DNA of 64,000 bases, taken from contig JAWLGP010000017.1 in the NCBI GenBank assembly GCA_041685045.1, forward strand, positions 1 to 64,000. The letters are read 5' to 3'. Below are positions 1 to 8,447 of this stretch, piece after piece; the stretch's first letter is position 1; each line of letters starts with the position of its first letter. Made by a program: the position numbers and the translations under genes. The DNA is from Thiohalomonas sp041685045. Its GTDB lineage: Bacteria > Pseudomonadota > Gammaproteobacteria > Thiohalomonadales > Thiohalomonadaceae. The notes under the pieces were generated by a model. That model was not told the origin of the DNA and searched no databases. It saw nothing but the letters and a program-made list of their open reading frames with translations.

Positions 1-96
1 AACTGGCGATGTCGTCCGTCTGTTCTCGATCAACTGCGTGGTTGGAAGATCTCGCAGGGACGGAAACGAAAAACGGCTGCCGTTAACTGATCACGC

Positions 97-1258
97 ATGG
101 TTCTGATCTATTGTGGCTTTTCGGAGCTCTCCGTGAATCCCGTCCAGCCGCTACTGCGCCATTTCGAACACCTTCAGGATCCGCGCATCAACGTACCAGG
201 CTACTCGACAGCATCCTCGTTCTCGCCATTTGCGGGGTCATCGGCGGAGCCGAGGATTGGGTATCCATCGAGCAGTTCGCTAAGGCCAAGCGCGCCTTCT
301 TCGAACAGTTCCTCGATCTGCCTCACGGCATTCCTTCCCACGACACCTTCGGCCGGCTGTTTGCCGCCTTGGATACGGAGGCGTTCGCCGAAGGCTTCAG
401 CGCATGGGTCCGGAGCCTGACCCGCGAAATCGGTCCCGACATCATCGCCATCGACGGCAAGACCATGCGCCGCACGCTGGACGCGGCCAGCAGCAAGGCC
501 GCCATCCATCTGGTCAGCGCCTTCGCACAAGCCAACCGCCTGGTGCTCGGACAGGTCAAGGTGGACGCGAAATCCAACGAAATTACGGCCATACCGACCT
601 TGCTACGGCAGTTGTCGCTGTCCGGCGCCTTGGTCACGCTTGATGCCATGGGCAGCCAGAAAAGCATCGCCCGCCAAATCACCGAGGCCGGCGCCGATTA
701 CCTTCTGAGCCTCAAAGGCAACCACGGTACCGCCTTCGAAGAGGTACGTGACGCATTCGACCATGCGCAAACCACCGGCCGCCTCGCCTCGGCCGATGAG
801 ACCATTGATGGCGGACATGGCCGGGTCGAGATTCGGACCGTCCACACGCTTGCGGTCGACTGGTTCGCCGACCGGGGCGCGCCTGGAAAGGCCTGAACAG
901 CTTCGTGCGGGTCACCGCACAGCGCCATGTCGGCGACAACGTTAGCACCGAAAGCCGCTATTACCTCTCCAGCCTGCCGCCCGAAGCGGTGCAGCGGGCA
1001 GCCGAAGGGATACGCGGCCATTGGGCCATCGAAAACCAGCTCCACTGGTGCCTCGATATCGCCTTTAACGAGGACCAACAGCGCACGCGCACCGGCAACG
1101 CCGCCTCCAACATGGTGCTTCTGAGCAAAATCGCCCTCAACCTCCTCAAGCAGGACAAGACCTCCAAAATTGGCCTAAAGAACCGACGACTCAAAGCCGG
1201 CTGGGATGAAGGTTACTTACTCAAGGTCCTTACCGGGGCTACCGGTAGACGCCGTTAG
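97..1258 (+). pseudogene. ISAs1-family transposase, disrupted by two frameshifts
   Basis: The translation resembles an ISAs1-family DDE transposase but is spread over three frames. The N-terminal piece (ATG at 97; LLRHFEHLQDPRIN) runs in one frame to about 190. The central piece, with SILVLAICGVIGGAEDW and the catalytic-region motif IAIDGKTMRR, continues in a second frame to about 880. The C-terminal piece (WKGLNSFVRVTA, then GHWAIENQLHWCLD) is in a third frame and ends at 1258. The breaks fall near 190-205 and 870-884. Rejoined, the protein would be about 380 residues, normal for the family. A candidate right terminal inverted repeat (AGATGCGATTGCCCTG) lies at 1257-1272 next to the stop codon; no clear left end is seen in the first 96 bases. 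It is probably a dead insertion sequence, although sequencing errors could also cause single-base shifts. Confidence 0.85.
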
Positions 1259-1272
1259 ATGCGATTGCCCTG
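1257..1272. repeat. Candidate right inverted repeat of the ISAs1-type element
   Basis: The sequence AGATGCGATTGCCCTG begins within the transposase stop codon. Its reverse complement starts CAGGGC, which resembles ISAs1-family termini. No matching left copy is visible in bases 1-96, so the element may be truncated on the left or extend beyond the window. Confidence 0.45.
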
Positions 1273-1305
1273 AGGGCGAGATACTTACGTCGGGTCGTAC
1301 AACAA

Positions 1306-1413
1306 GCGATGCAAGTCCTTGAAAGCAGGTGCGCTGTAAATACCTCCCTGTACGCTCGACGGCCTGCTTTCAAGGACTTGCGCCGCTCTCCGGTGAGTAT
1401 GCGTATACCCTGA
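1306..1413 (-). repeat. Dispersed palindromic element, copy A
   Basis: A perfect 19-bp inverted repeat (arms 1311-1329 and 1363-1381, 33-base spacer) sits inside a longer element. Read on the minus strand it matches 41546-41631 closely: both share ACGCATACTCACCG, an AGAGCG block, TTGAAAGC, GCGCACCTG, TTTCAAGG and a terminal CATCGC. Copy A is about 108 bases and copy B about 86, the difference being in the spacer. It lies 34 bases beyond the insertion-sequence end. The function is unknown; it could be a small non-autonomous mobile element or a REP-like sequence. Confidence 0.75.
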
Positions 1414-1418
1414 TCGGC

Positions 1419-1973
1419 TCAGACAGCGCCCCCGCCCAACGGCCAGCGGCGGAGCACGTGGTAGCGGGCGCCGGAAGCGTGGGTATGCGACTCGACCAGG
1501 GCGAAAGAGGTGATCGGCCAGGGGACCGGCTGGATGACCCGCGTTTGGGGCGCCCGGCGGGCGTTACGGCGCAGGGTCAAGTGCAGTTTGAAGGGTCGGG
1601 GGTCGACCGGGATGTCGCAACTGGCCATTGCCGCTTGCAGGGCGGCGACCAGTTCGAGCAGGGGCGGTGGTATCTCCTTGGAGCTGCCGAGCCACAGAAC
1701 GCCGCGGCGGGACCAGTAACCGAGTTGGTCGAGCAGCAGATCGAAGGACGGCAGGTCGATGGCCGCGGCGGCCGCTTCCATGCACCCCCTTTGCCGGGTG
1801 TCGACGGCCCCCAGAAAGGCCAGGGTGACGTGCAGATTCTCGAGGGGGATGTGGCGGCCGCCGCAGAACTTGGCCTGGTGTGTCGAGCAGTGATGGACGG
1901 CAGTTCGCAGTCCCGCGTCCGGCCAAAGCGCGAAGAAGAGGCGCTGGCGCTCCGGCTCAGTCGGGGAGGACAT
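1419..1973 (-). CDS. thpR: RNA 2',3'-cyclic phosphodiesterase / 2'-5' RNA ligase-like protein (ThpR)
   Basis: A 184-residue protein of the 2H phosphoesterase superfamily. Both signature HxTx motifs are present: HVTLAF in the N-terminal half and HLTLRR in the C-terminal half, and the protein opens with RLFFALWP, typical of bacterial ThpR. The family hydrolyses 2',3'-cyclic phosphates and can ligate tRNA halves in vitro; its physiological role is uncertain. The ATG at 1973 lies just inside the end of the upstream pncC-like gene (17-base overlap), so the two are probably co-transcribed. Longer in-frame starts upstream would run through pncC and are rejected. The length is normal for the family. 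Confidence 0.9.
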   Translation of the reverse strand: MSSPTEPERQRLFFALWPDAGLRTAVHHCSTHQAKFCGGRHIPLENLHVTLAFLGAVDTRQRGCMEAAAAAIDLPSFDLLLDQLGYWSRRGVLWLGSSKEIPPPLLELVAALQAAMASCDIPVDPRPFKLHLTLRRNARRAPQTRVIQPVPWPITSFALVESHTHASGARYHVLRRWPLGGGAV

Positions 1974-2445
1974 CCAGCAGCCCCGCGAGTGCAACGACGA
2001 CGGCCGCGCGGCGGACCAGCTCCCGGTCGCCGTCGAACCGCTCGCAGCGGGCGGTGATCCCCTCCGGCGTGCCCCAGGCGAACCAGACCATACCGACCGG
2101 CTTTTCGGCCGAACCGCCGCCGGGTCCGGCGATGCCGCTGATGGCGACACTCACGTCGGCACGGCTGTGCCGCAGCGCACCGCTTGCCATCTCCCGCACG
2201 GTCGGCTCGCTGACGGCGCCGTGCGCCTCCAGCGTTTCCTGGCCGACGCCCAGCAGCTCCTGTTTCGCCTCATTGCTGTAGGTGACAAAGCCCCGTTCGA
2301 ACCAGTGGGAGCTGCCCGCCAGGTCGGTACAGACCTTGGCCACCCAGCCGCCGGTGCAGGACTCCGCCGTGGCCAGGCGCAGGTTGTGCGCGATCAGCCG
2401 TTCGGCAACACGCCCGGCCAGGGCAACCAAGTCGTCGTTACTCAT
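1957..2445 (-). CDS. pncC: Nicotinamide-nucleotide amidohydrolase (CinA C-terminal domain)
   Basis: A 162-residue stand-alone CinA C-terminal domain. The motifs TAESCTGGW near the N-terminus and SGIAGPGGGSAEKPVG in the second half are diagnostic. The family deamidates NMN to nicotinate mononucleotide in pyridine-nucleotide recycling. The ATG at 2445 has GGAG seven bases upstream; a TTG six bases earlier would sit on that ribosome site, so ATG is preferred. It overlaps thpR downstream. In many gammaproteobacteria this gene precedes recA, but here recA does not follow. Confidence 0.93.
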   Translation of the reverse strand: MSNDDLVALAGRVAERLIAHNLRLATAESCTGGWVAKVCTDLAGSSHWFERGFVTYSNEAKQELLGVGQETLEAHGAVSEPTVREMASGALRHSRADVSVAISGIAGPGGGSAEKPVGMVWFAWGTPEGITARCERFDGDRELVRRAAVVVALAGLLDVLPD

Positions 2446-2503
2446 TGACAAGCTCCACCATTCATCAGTGAAAATACGATTTTAACCGAACGCCGCCACC
2501 ACC

Positions 2504-2842
2504 GTGGAAATCGGCCGATCTCATCCCTATGCCGGCTGTCCGCTGCCACCGAACGGGCTGCGCCCGGACGCGGTGCGGTCCACGCCAGGCAAGGGGTCGC
2601 CCGACCCTGAACCGCCGGCGGAGAAGGTCTGTCACGGGGAGCTGCTGGAGCGCCAGCCGCGATCGGCGGCGGTGGACTATGCCGAACTGCTGCGGGAGGC
2701 GCGGCTGCGCGCGGCACGCGCTGACGGCGTTGGCCCCGCACCGCAGCGAGCTTCCTACGCCGCTCGCGCCCTGGCCAGCTATCAGGACAACGGCCCCGGA
2801 CCAGCGGTGGAACTTCTGCCGCGGGTCGACGCTTTTGTCTGA
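2504..2842 (+). CDS. Small conserved-looking hypothetical protein
   Basis: A 112-residue ORF starting at GTG 2504, divergent from pncC. It is rich in Pro, Arg and Ala and has no signal peptide or membrane segment. The architecture is a Pro-rich disordered N-terminus, then GELLERQPRSAAVDYAELL, a Tyr/Ala-rich stretch (RALASYQ) and a C-terminal ELLPRVDAFV. This resembles, from memory, short uncharacterised proteins of Chromatiales that end in LPRVD. No function can be assigned. There is no strong ribosome site before the GTG, so the start is uncertain. Confidence 0.5.
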   Translation: MEIGRSHPYAGCPLPPNGLRPDAVRSTPGKGSPDPEPPAEKVCHGELLERQPRSAAVDYAELLREARLRAARADGVGPAPQRASYAARALASYQDNGPGPAVELLPRVDAFV

Positions 2843-3006
2843 GAAAACGCTGATCAATTCCGCTTTCGTCGCTCCCGCCCTCGATTAAGGCATTCGAGGG
2901 CATGCTTCGGCCGGAGCTTAGAAAAATCAAGGCTCTGGATGCCCGCCTTCGCGGGCATGACGAATTAATTAGCGTTTCCCTGACACGGCCGCCCCGGCGG
3001 CAAATC
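2843..3006. other. Intergenic region with a short palindrome
   Basis: This 164-base gap lies between the small plus-strand ORF and the convergent PilZ gene. It contains the stem-loop ATGCCCGCCTTCGCGGGCAT at 2939-2958, a short repeat type common in proteobacterial genomes. It has no T-run and is not a clear terminator. Nothing else is recognised. Confidence 0.5.
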
Positions 3007-3309
3007 TCAATCGTTGAACTCGCGGATCACCACGCCCAGTTGGAAGGCGGCCGGTGGCAACGGCTCGACCCGCACCACCTCGACCAGGGCATTCAGGGGG
3101 CGTACCACGGTCTGCCGTGGGGTGACGTTCACCTGCAACAGGGTCCCCTCCGGCAGGGGTTTGGTGCACACGATCAGCATTCCGGTGGCGCTCAAATCAC
3201 GGGCGGTCGCCTCCACCTTTTCGCCGCTCTCCACCACGGTGAAGGACATGGGACAGTCGATGCCCATCCTCCGGTGGCCCCGCTTTTCGTCGTAATCGTG
3301 TCCGGTCAC
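3007..3309 (-). CDS. PilZ domain protein
   Basis: A 100-residue single-domain protein. It has the N-terminal basic RR pair expected to contact c-di-GMP (KRGHRRMG) followed by the DLSATGM motif, which matches the PilZ D/NxSxxG signature. PilZ domains bind cyclic di-GMP and modulate motility, secretion or polysaccharide export; the partner of this one is unknown. It starts at GTG 3309 with only a weak ribosome site and is divergent from mutS. Several other c-di-GMP genes lie in this window (GGDEF at 8.4 kb, HD-GYP at 18.6 kb, YajQ, a second PilZ at 30.6 kb). Confidence 0.88.
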   Translation of the reverse strand: MTGHDYDEKRGHRRMGIDCPMSFTVVESGEKVEATARDLSATGMLIVCTKPLPEGTLLQVNVTPRQTVVRPLNALVEVVRVEPLPPAAFQLGVVIREFND

Positions 3310-3425
3310 CCGTTTGCTCTCGCGCCGCTGTTCCCGAAGGGCTAGCAGAGATCCGGTAGCGATGCCAGGGCACGGAAACGAACACCCACCTTTTCCCCCG
3401 TGTTCGCCCTTTGTAAACTGCGCCG

Positions 3426-6011
3426 ATGACTGCGACCGCTACCCAACCCAAGACCACCCCCTCCCACACCCCAATGATGCAGCAGTACCTCCGCATCAAG
3501 GCGGAGCATCCGGCACTGCTGCTGTTCTACCGCATGGGGGACTTCTACGAGCTGTTCTACGACGACGCCCGGCGCGCCGCCGAACTGCTGGAGATCACCC
3601 TCACCCACCGCGGCCAATCGGCCGGCGAGCCGATCCCGATGGCCGGGGTCCCCTACCATTCGGTAGAGGGCTACCTGGCCCGTCTGGTGCGCATGGGCGA
3701 ATCGGTCGCCATCTGCGAACAGGTGGGGGACCCCGCCGCCAGCAAGGGCCCGGTGGAGCGCAAGGTGGTGCGCATCGTCACCCCGGGCACGGTGACCGAC
3801 GAGGCGCTGCTGGAGGAGCGGCGGGACAATCTGCTCGCGGCGCTGCTGCGTGGCGGCGACCGCTTCGGTCTGGCGGTGATGGACGTGGGCAGTGGCCGCT
3901 TCACCGTGCAGGAGGTCGACGGCACCGAAGCGCTGGGTGGCGAGCTGGCGCGCCTCGACCCCACCGAGTTGCTGGTGCCGGACGATTTTGAGGTCGCCCT
4001 GTTGGGTGATCGGCAGGGCATCCGGCGTCTGCCGCCGTGGCACTTCGAATCCGACGCGGCTCGACGTCTGCTGAATGCGCAGTTTGGCACCCGTGACCTG
4101 TCGGGCTTCGGCTGCGAAGCGCTGACGCTCGCCGTCGGCGCCGCCGGCGCCCTGCTGCAGTACGTGCAGGAGACCCAGCGCACCGCCCTGCCGCACATCC
4201 GCGGCATGGGGGTGGAGCAGTTCGATGACGCGGTGCTGATGGACGCCGCCACCCGTCGCAACCTGGAACTGGAGCGCTCCATTGCCGGACGGGACCGCCA
4301 CACCCTGGCCGGGGTGCTGGACCATAGCGCGACCCCCATGGGCAGCCGCCTGCTGCGGCGCTGGATCAACCGGCCGTTGCGACAACACGACGCCGTCGCC
4401 CAACGCCACACAGCGGTGGAGGCACTGCTTACCGACGCCAGCTTCGAACCGATTAGGGGCCAGCTGCGTGGCATCGGCGACGTGGAGCGAATTCTGGCAC
4501 GGGTCGCCATTCGCACCGCCCGCCCGCGGGACCTGGTGCAACTGCGCGAGGCACTGTCGCGCTTGCCGGCGATTGCCGGGCTGTTGCCGGGGAGCACACC
4601 GCAGCTCACCGACATCGCGAACCGCCTCGGCCGCTATCCGGAGCTGCACGACTATCTGGCCCGTGCCGTGATCGACAACCCGCCGGTGGTGATCCGCGAT
4701 GGCGGCGTGATCGCCCCCGGCTTCGATGCCGAGCTCGATGAGCTGCGCACCCTGCGCGAGAACGCCGGCCAGTTCCTCATCGACCTGGAGCTTCGCGAGC
4801 GCGAGCGCACCGGCATCGGCAACCTCAAGGTGAGTTACAACAAGGTCCACGGCTACTACATCGAGGTGACCCGCGCGCAGTCCGAGAAGGTGCCGGCCGA
4901 CTACATCCGGCGCCAGACCCTGAAGGGCGCGGAACGCTACATCACGCCGGAGCTGAAGCAGTTCGAGGACAAGGTGCTCTCCGCCAGCGAGCGGGCGCTG
5001 GCGCGGGAGAAGGCGCTTTACGAGACGGTGCTGGACCAGCTCTGCGAGTCGCTCGCAGCGCTGCAGACGACCGCCGCCGCCATCGCCGAGCTGGACGCCC
5101 TCAACAATCTGGCCGAGCGCGCCGACGCCCTCGCCCTGGTGCGGCCGCAGCTATCGTCAAAACCGGGGCTTTCCATTGCCGGCGGACGCCACCTCGTGGT
5201 CGAGCAGGTCATGGACGAGCCGTTCGTTCCCAACGATATCGAGCTCGACGACGAGCGACGCATGCTGGTGATCACCGGCCCCAACATGGGCGGCAAATCC
5301 ACCTACATGCGCCAGACGGCGCTGATCGTGCTGCTGGCGCACATCGGCAGTTTCGTGCCGGCAACCGCGGCGCGCATCGGCCCCTTCGATCGAATTTTTA
5401 CCCGCATCGGTGCCTCCGACGACCTTGCTTCGGGGCGCTCCACCTTCATGGTGGAGATGACCGAGACCGCCAACATTTTGAACAATGCCACGGCGCAGAG
5501 CCTGGTGCTGATGGACGAGGTGGGGCGCGGCACCAGCACCTTCGACGGCATGTCGCTGGCCTGGGCCAGTGCCGTGCACCTGGCCGAACGACTGCGCGCC
5601 TTTACCCTGTTCGCCACCCACTACTTCGAGCTGACGGCGCTGGCCGAACAGTTCGCCGGGGTCGTCAACGTGCACCTGGACGCGGTGGAGCACGGTGAGC
5701 GCATCGTATTCCTGCATGCGGTCAAGGAGGGCCCCGCCAACCAGAGTTACGGCCTACAGGTGGCGGCGCTGGCCGGGGTGCCGCGCGGGGTGATCGAGCA
5801 GGCGCGGCGCAAGCTGGTGCAGTTGGAGGAGTCCAGCGCCCGCGACCAGGCCGAACAAGACCCGGCGCACCAGATGCCGCTGTTTACGGCGCCCGAGCCG
5901 CAGGAGTCGCAGCCGGATCCGCTACGGGAACTGCTCGCGACGGTGAAGCCGGATGAGCTGACGCCGCGGCAGGCGCTGGAGCTGCTCTATCGGCTGAAGG
6001 AGTCGTTGTAG
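3426..6011 (+). CDS. mutS: DNA mismatch repair protein MutS
   Basis: An 861-residue protein of normal MutS length. The N-terminal mismatch-recognition loop MGDFYELF (F-x-E type) lies near residue 40. The Walker A motif GPNMGGKST is around residue 620, followed by the DEVGRGTSTFDG signature and Walker B. The C-terminus ends in the helical region ALELLYRLKESL. MutS binds base mismatches and short loops and recruits MutL. The ATG at 3426 gives the usual N-terminus, although the ribosome site is weak. It appears monocistronic: it is followed by an inverted repeat and a convergent operon. Confidence 0.98.
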   Translation: MTATATQPKTTPSHTPMMQQYLRIKAEHPALLLFYRMGDFYELFYDDARRAAELLEITLTHRGQSAGEPIPMAGVPYHSVEGYLARLVRMGESVAICEQVGDPAASKGPVERKVVRIVTPGTVTDEALLEERRDNLLAALLRGGDRFGLAVMDVGSGRFTVQEVDGTEALGGELARLDPTELLVPDDFEVALLGDRQGIRRLPPWHFESDAARRLLNAQFGTRDLSGFGCEALTLAVGAAGALLQYVQETQRTALPHIRGMGVEQFDDAVLMDAATRRNLELERSIAGRDRHTLAGVLDHSATPMGSRLLRRWINRPLRQHDAVAQRHTAVEALLTDASFEPIRGQLRGIGDVERILARVAIRTARPRDLVQLREALSRLPAIAGLLPGSTPQLTDIANRLGRYPELHDYLARAVIDNPPVVIRDGGVIAPGFDAELDELRTLRENAGQFLIDLELRERERTGIGNLKVSYNKVHGYYIEVTRAQSEKVPADYIRRQTLKGAERYITPELKQFEDKVLSASERALAREKALYETVLDQLCESLAALQTTAAAIAELDALNNLAERADALALVRPQLSSKPGLSIAGGRHLVVEQVMDEPFVPNDIELDDERRMLVITGPNMGGKSTYMRQTALIVLLAHIGSFVPATAARIGPFDRIFTRIGASDDLASGRSTFMVEMTETANILNNATAQSLVLMDEVGRGTSTFDGMSLAWASAVHLAERLRAFTLFATHYFELTALAEQFAGVVNVHLDAVEHGERIVFLHAVKEGPANQSYGLQVAALAGVPRGVIEQARRKLVQLEESSARDQAEQDPAHQMPLFTAPEPQESQPDPLRELLATVKPDELTPRQALELLYRLKESL

Positions 6012-6015
6012 CCGT

Positions 6016-6096
6016 CGTAGGATGGGCAAAGGAGCGCAGCGACGTGCCCATCACCCCGGCGAATCGATGGGCACGCTGCGCTTTGCCCATCCTACG
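6016..6096. repeat. Inverted repeat downstream of mutS
   Basis: Two arms related to CGTAGGATGGGCAAAG and CTTTGCCCATCCTACG (6016-6052 and 6066-6096) can fold into a long imperfect hairpin five bases after the mutS stop. This resembles dispersed repeats of the GTAGGATGGGC type common in gammaproteobacterial genomes. It may work as a transcription end or mRNA stabiliser between the convergent mutS and STAS genes. Confidence 0.8.
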
Positions 6097-6107
6097 GGCT
6101 GCCTTCC

Positions 6108-6187
6108 GGTGCGGTTCGTTCCTCGGCAACTGCTCCATGCGTTGCCCTACCTCCTGCATCCATGCAGTCGTCACCACACCCTACGAA
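6108..6187. repeat. Partial copies of the GGTGCGGTTCG / CACCACACCCTACG repeat
   Basis: GGTGCGGTTCGTTCCTCGGC at about 6108 and CACCACACCCTACGAACTAC ending just inside the STAS gene match the repeat seen at 17.2, 17.4 and 62.5 kb. Here the two halves are separated by unrelated sequence, as if the element had been interrupted or recombined. Confidence 0.6.
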
Positions 6188-6535
6188 CTACGAACGGCGG
6201 CGGGCGCCTTCCACGTCGCGGGCACACGGAAACGGCGGCGTTTCCTCGAGTGTCGTGGCCAGGGCGTAGGCCGCTTCGGGACGGATGTTGGCGCTGATGA
6301 AGGTGACGCCGGTTACCCGGCAGGCGTTGTACAACGATTTCAGCCAGCCGTAATAGACGGCGTCGACAACCACCGCGTCGGCCAGGTCGTAGATCAAACG
6401 GGTCGCACCGCTCTGCTGGAGGTATTCGAGCAGCGGCACCACGTAGGCATCAGGGTCGGTCGGGTCGAGCCCTTCGGAGGGTTCGAGCAACACCGCGCCG
6501 TCTCCGAGCGCGGTCAAGTGCATCCCGGCAACCAT
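6188..6535 (-). CDS. Single STAS-domain protein, RsbS-like
   Basis: A 115-residue STAS domain, last gene of the stressosome-like operon. Its fold pattern matches RsbS: RLIYDLADAVVVDAVYYGWL and TFISANIRPEAAYAL correspond to the two conserved STAS segments. In Bacillus RsbS the first contains the phosphorylated Ser after Asp (DS); here that pair is Asp-Ala (residues 58-59), so the usual phosphosite appears lost. The start is taken as ATG 6535; a TTG at 6544 would overlap the rsbR-like stop. It is probably a scaffold or decoy partner of the RsbR-like protein; the name RsbS is an inference from context. Confidence 0.8.
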   Translation of the reverse strand: MVAGMHLTALGDGAVLLEPSEGLDPTDPDAYVVPLLEYLQQSGATRLIYDLADAVVVDAVYYGWLKSLYNACRVTGVTFISANIRPEAAYALATTLEETPPFPCARDVEGARRRS

Positions 6536-6540
6536 CGCGC

Positions 6541-7422
6541 TCAACGCCCGCCTTCGCGCTGGCGCACCTCGACGCCGAGGCGGTGAAACGCCTCTTTGAG
6601 GCCGTCTGACAAGGTGCCGCGCGTGGTGACCGCGCCGAGGTCGATGTTCAGGCTGGTCAGCGCCCGGGCGATCTCCGGCCGGATCCCGGTGAGGATGGCT
6701 TCGGCGCCCATCAAGCCGATGGCACGGACCATCTGAATCAGGTAGTGCGAAACCTGCGAGTCGATGGCCATCACACCGGTGACGTCCATCACTACCACAC
6801 GGGCGCGCTCCTTCTCGATGCGGGTCAGCAGGTTTTCCATCACCATCATGGTGCGCGAGGAGTCGAGACTGCCGATGATCGGCAGCGTCAGCACGCCATC
6901 CCAGATCTCGGTGATCGGCGTCGAGGTCTTGCGCAGCTCCTCCTGCTGTACCTGAATGGTCTGCTCCTTCTCCCGCAGATAGGCCTGAAAGACGCTGAGC
7001 ACCAGGTCGTTGAACAGGCGTGCCAGCAGCAGCAACACCTCCCGCGACTGCTCGAAGGTGTACTCGTCGCTCTCCTCCAGCTCCTCGATGAGGACCCGTT
7101 GCAGCGCCTGCACATAGCGCACGAACTGCTCCAACGTGCCGCCGCGCACCTGGATTTGGCGGGCGGAGTTGGCGAAGAATTTCTGCAACGCCTCGAACTC
7201 CGGACCGCGGCGCCCCAGCTGTTCCCCGGCGTGCAGCACCAGCACCAGCAGTTCCAGGAACTCGATGCTGTATTCGTGAATGTCGTCGGCGGTGAGAATG
7301 CCCTGGGCCCCGAAAAGCGCAGTGCCCTGCTCCTCGATGATCGCCGAGATGCGGCCCATGTTGGCATTGAGCTGTTCAATGAGGATGGTGTTGGCCGGCT
7401 TGGCCAGGAGTTCGGCTTTCAT
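6541..7422 (-). CDS. RsbR-like stressosome protein with C-terminal STAS domain
   Basis: A 293-residue protein. Residues 1-155 form an all-helical N-terminal region without a recognised sensor domain. A short coiled coil (about 150-168) follows, then a STAS domain (170-285). The two phosphosite segments of RsbR are retained: MDVTGVMAIDS (Ser222 in the place of Thr171 of Bacillus RsbRA) and ILTGIRPEIA (Thr245 in the place of Thr205). The ATG at 7422 overlaps the stop of the kinase/phosphatase gene by four bases, indicating translational coupling. It probably forms a complex with the downstream STAS protein and is phosphorylated by the RsbT-like domain encoded upstream. Confidence 0.85.
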   Translation of the reverse strand: MKAELLAKPANTILIEQLNANMGRISAIIEEQGTALFGAQGILTADDIHEYSIEFLELLVLVLHAGEQLGRRGPEFEALQKFFANSARQIQVRGGTLEQFVRYVQALQRVLIEELEESDEYTFEQSREVLLLLARLFNDLVLSVFQAYLREKEQTIQVQQEELRKTSTPITEIWDGVLTLPIIGSLDSSRTMMVMENLLTRIEKERARVVVMDVTGVMAIDSQVSHYLIQMVRAIGLMGAEAILTGIRPEIARALTSLNIDLGAVTTRGTLSDGLKEAFHRLGVEVRQREGGR

Positions 7423-8447
7423 TCGTTGCCCCCGTTGAAACGAATTACGAAGATCGATTTGTCGTCATTGTTGCGGCACATCAGGGCGCCGAGCATATAG
7501 GCGATCATCTGCGGATGATAACGCCAGAGACCGGGGAAGCTCTGTCCGCTCCAGCTGCGGCGCAGTCCATCCGATGCGGTGACCAGCACGTCGCCGGGCT
7601 CCAGCGACAGCTCCGTCGGCGCCATGCGGCCGACCGTGCGTCCGAGCACTCCCGGTTCGAACGGCACGCTCTGCCGCGCGTGGTCACGCACAATGTCCGC
7701 CGAGATGTCGCCCACGCCGGCGAGGCGCAGCCGCCTCGCGGCAAAGTCGAGCTCAGCCGCCAGACCGACGGCGGCCCGCCGTTCCTGCATGAAGCGGTGG
7801 ATATTGGCGAGCACCTGCTCCGGCGCCGAATCGGTGTCCAGCAGCCGGTCGACGCCTTGCACCGCTTGTGCGGCATCGGTGCCGTGACCCAAGGCATCGA
7901 GGTGCATCCAACGCAGCCGCCGCGCCTCGCATCGGTGGTACACGCAATCGCCGTTATACGGCTGATCCTGATAGGGGCGGACAAAGGCCCCGGCCTCATA
8001 ACCGCAGGAGCAGGCGGTACGAGATGCGTAGAAACGGGCCCAGATGGCCACCCCATGCCAGGCCTGATCGCGCCCGTGGTTTTCCTGCAGGGAGTAGACG
8101 CCGCTTTGGTCGGCCAAGCGGGCGATGGCGCCCAGGCCGCGCCCCATGGTGCCGGCGGTGGTATAGCCGTCACCGATGGCCGCAGCGACGTCGGCGATCC
8201 CCGGCCCGTAATCGATGGCGAACAGGTCGATGGCGGCACCGCAAAGCGCGCTCTCCCATACCTGGACCAACCCGGTACCGCGCGCGTACTTCGCCTGGTT
8301 GCTCAGGATTTCGTTACAGACCAGTTCGATCTGGCTGCGCTTGATGTCGCTGAAGGCCATTCGGTGGGTCACCGCACGCAACTTCGAGCGCACCAGTATG
8401 TGGCCGCTCTCACCGAGGGCCGCCTGCTCCAGCAGTAGTCGGATCAA
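7419..8447 (-). CDS. RsbT-like ATPase fused to RsbX/SpoIIE-type phosphatase
   Basis: A 342-residue two-domain protein. Residues 1-140 are a GHKL/HATPase_c anti-sigma-kinase domain: N box NEILSNQAKYA with Asn45, G1 box DYGPGIAD (79-86) and GRGLGA (103-108), very like RsbT. Residues 165-340 are a PP2C/SpoIIE-like phosphatase with metal-site acidic residues in LDALGHGTD (Asp184), ASDG (Asp293) and NDD (327-329), like RsbX. Kinase and phosphatase for the STAS partners are thus joined in one chain. It starts with TTG 8447, overlapping the GGDEF gene stop (TTGA). The signalling direction is inferred from Bacillus and Vibrio stressosomes. Confidence 0.85.
   Translation of the reverse strand: MIRLLLEQAALGESGHILVRSKLRAVTHRMAFSDIKRSQIELVCNEILSNQAKYARGTGLVQVWESALCGAAIDLFAIDYGPGIADVAAAIGDGYTTAGTMGRGLGAIARLADQSGVYSLQENHGRDQAWHGVAIWARFYASRTACSCGYEAGAFVRPYQDQPYNGDCVYHRCEARRLRWMHLDALGHGTDAAQAVQGVDRLLDTDSAPEQVLANIHRFMQERRAAVGLAAELDFAARRLRLAGVGDISADIVRDHARQSVPFEPGVLGRTVGRMAPTELSLEPGDVLVTASDGLRRSWSGQSFPGLWRYHPQMIAYMLGALMCRNNDDKSIFVIRFNGGNE

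Noticed and set aside
870..890. Programmed frameshift in the transposase
   Set aside because: There is no A-rich slippery run, ISAs1 transposases are normally made from one frame, and a second break exists near 195.
1311..1381. 19-bp inverted repeat as an integron attC site
   Set aside because: The core GTTRRRY / RYYYAAC boxes are absent and no integrase is nearby; it fits better as part of a dispersed palindromic element.
2442..2930. 162-codon minus-strand ORF opposite the small hypothetical gene
   Set aside because: Arg/Pro-rich composition without family resemblance; the plus-strand ORF looks more protein-like.
3342..4850. 502-codon minus-strand ORF opposite mutS
   Set aside because: Shadow of mutS; low-complexity translation and no start signals.
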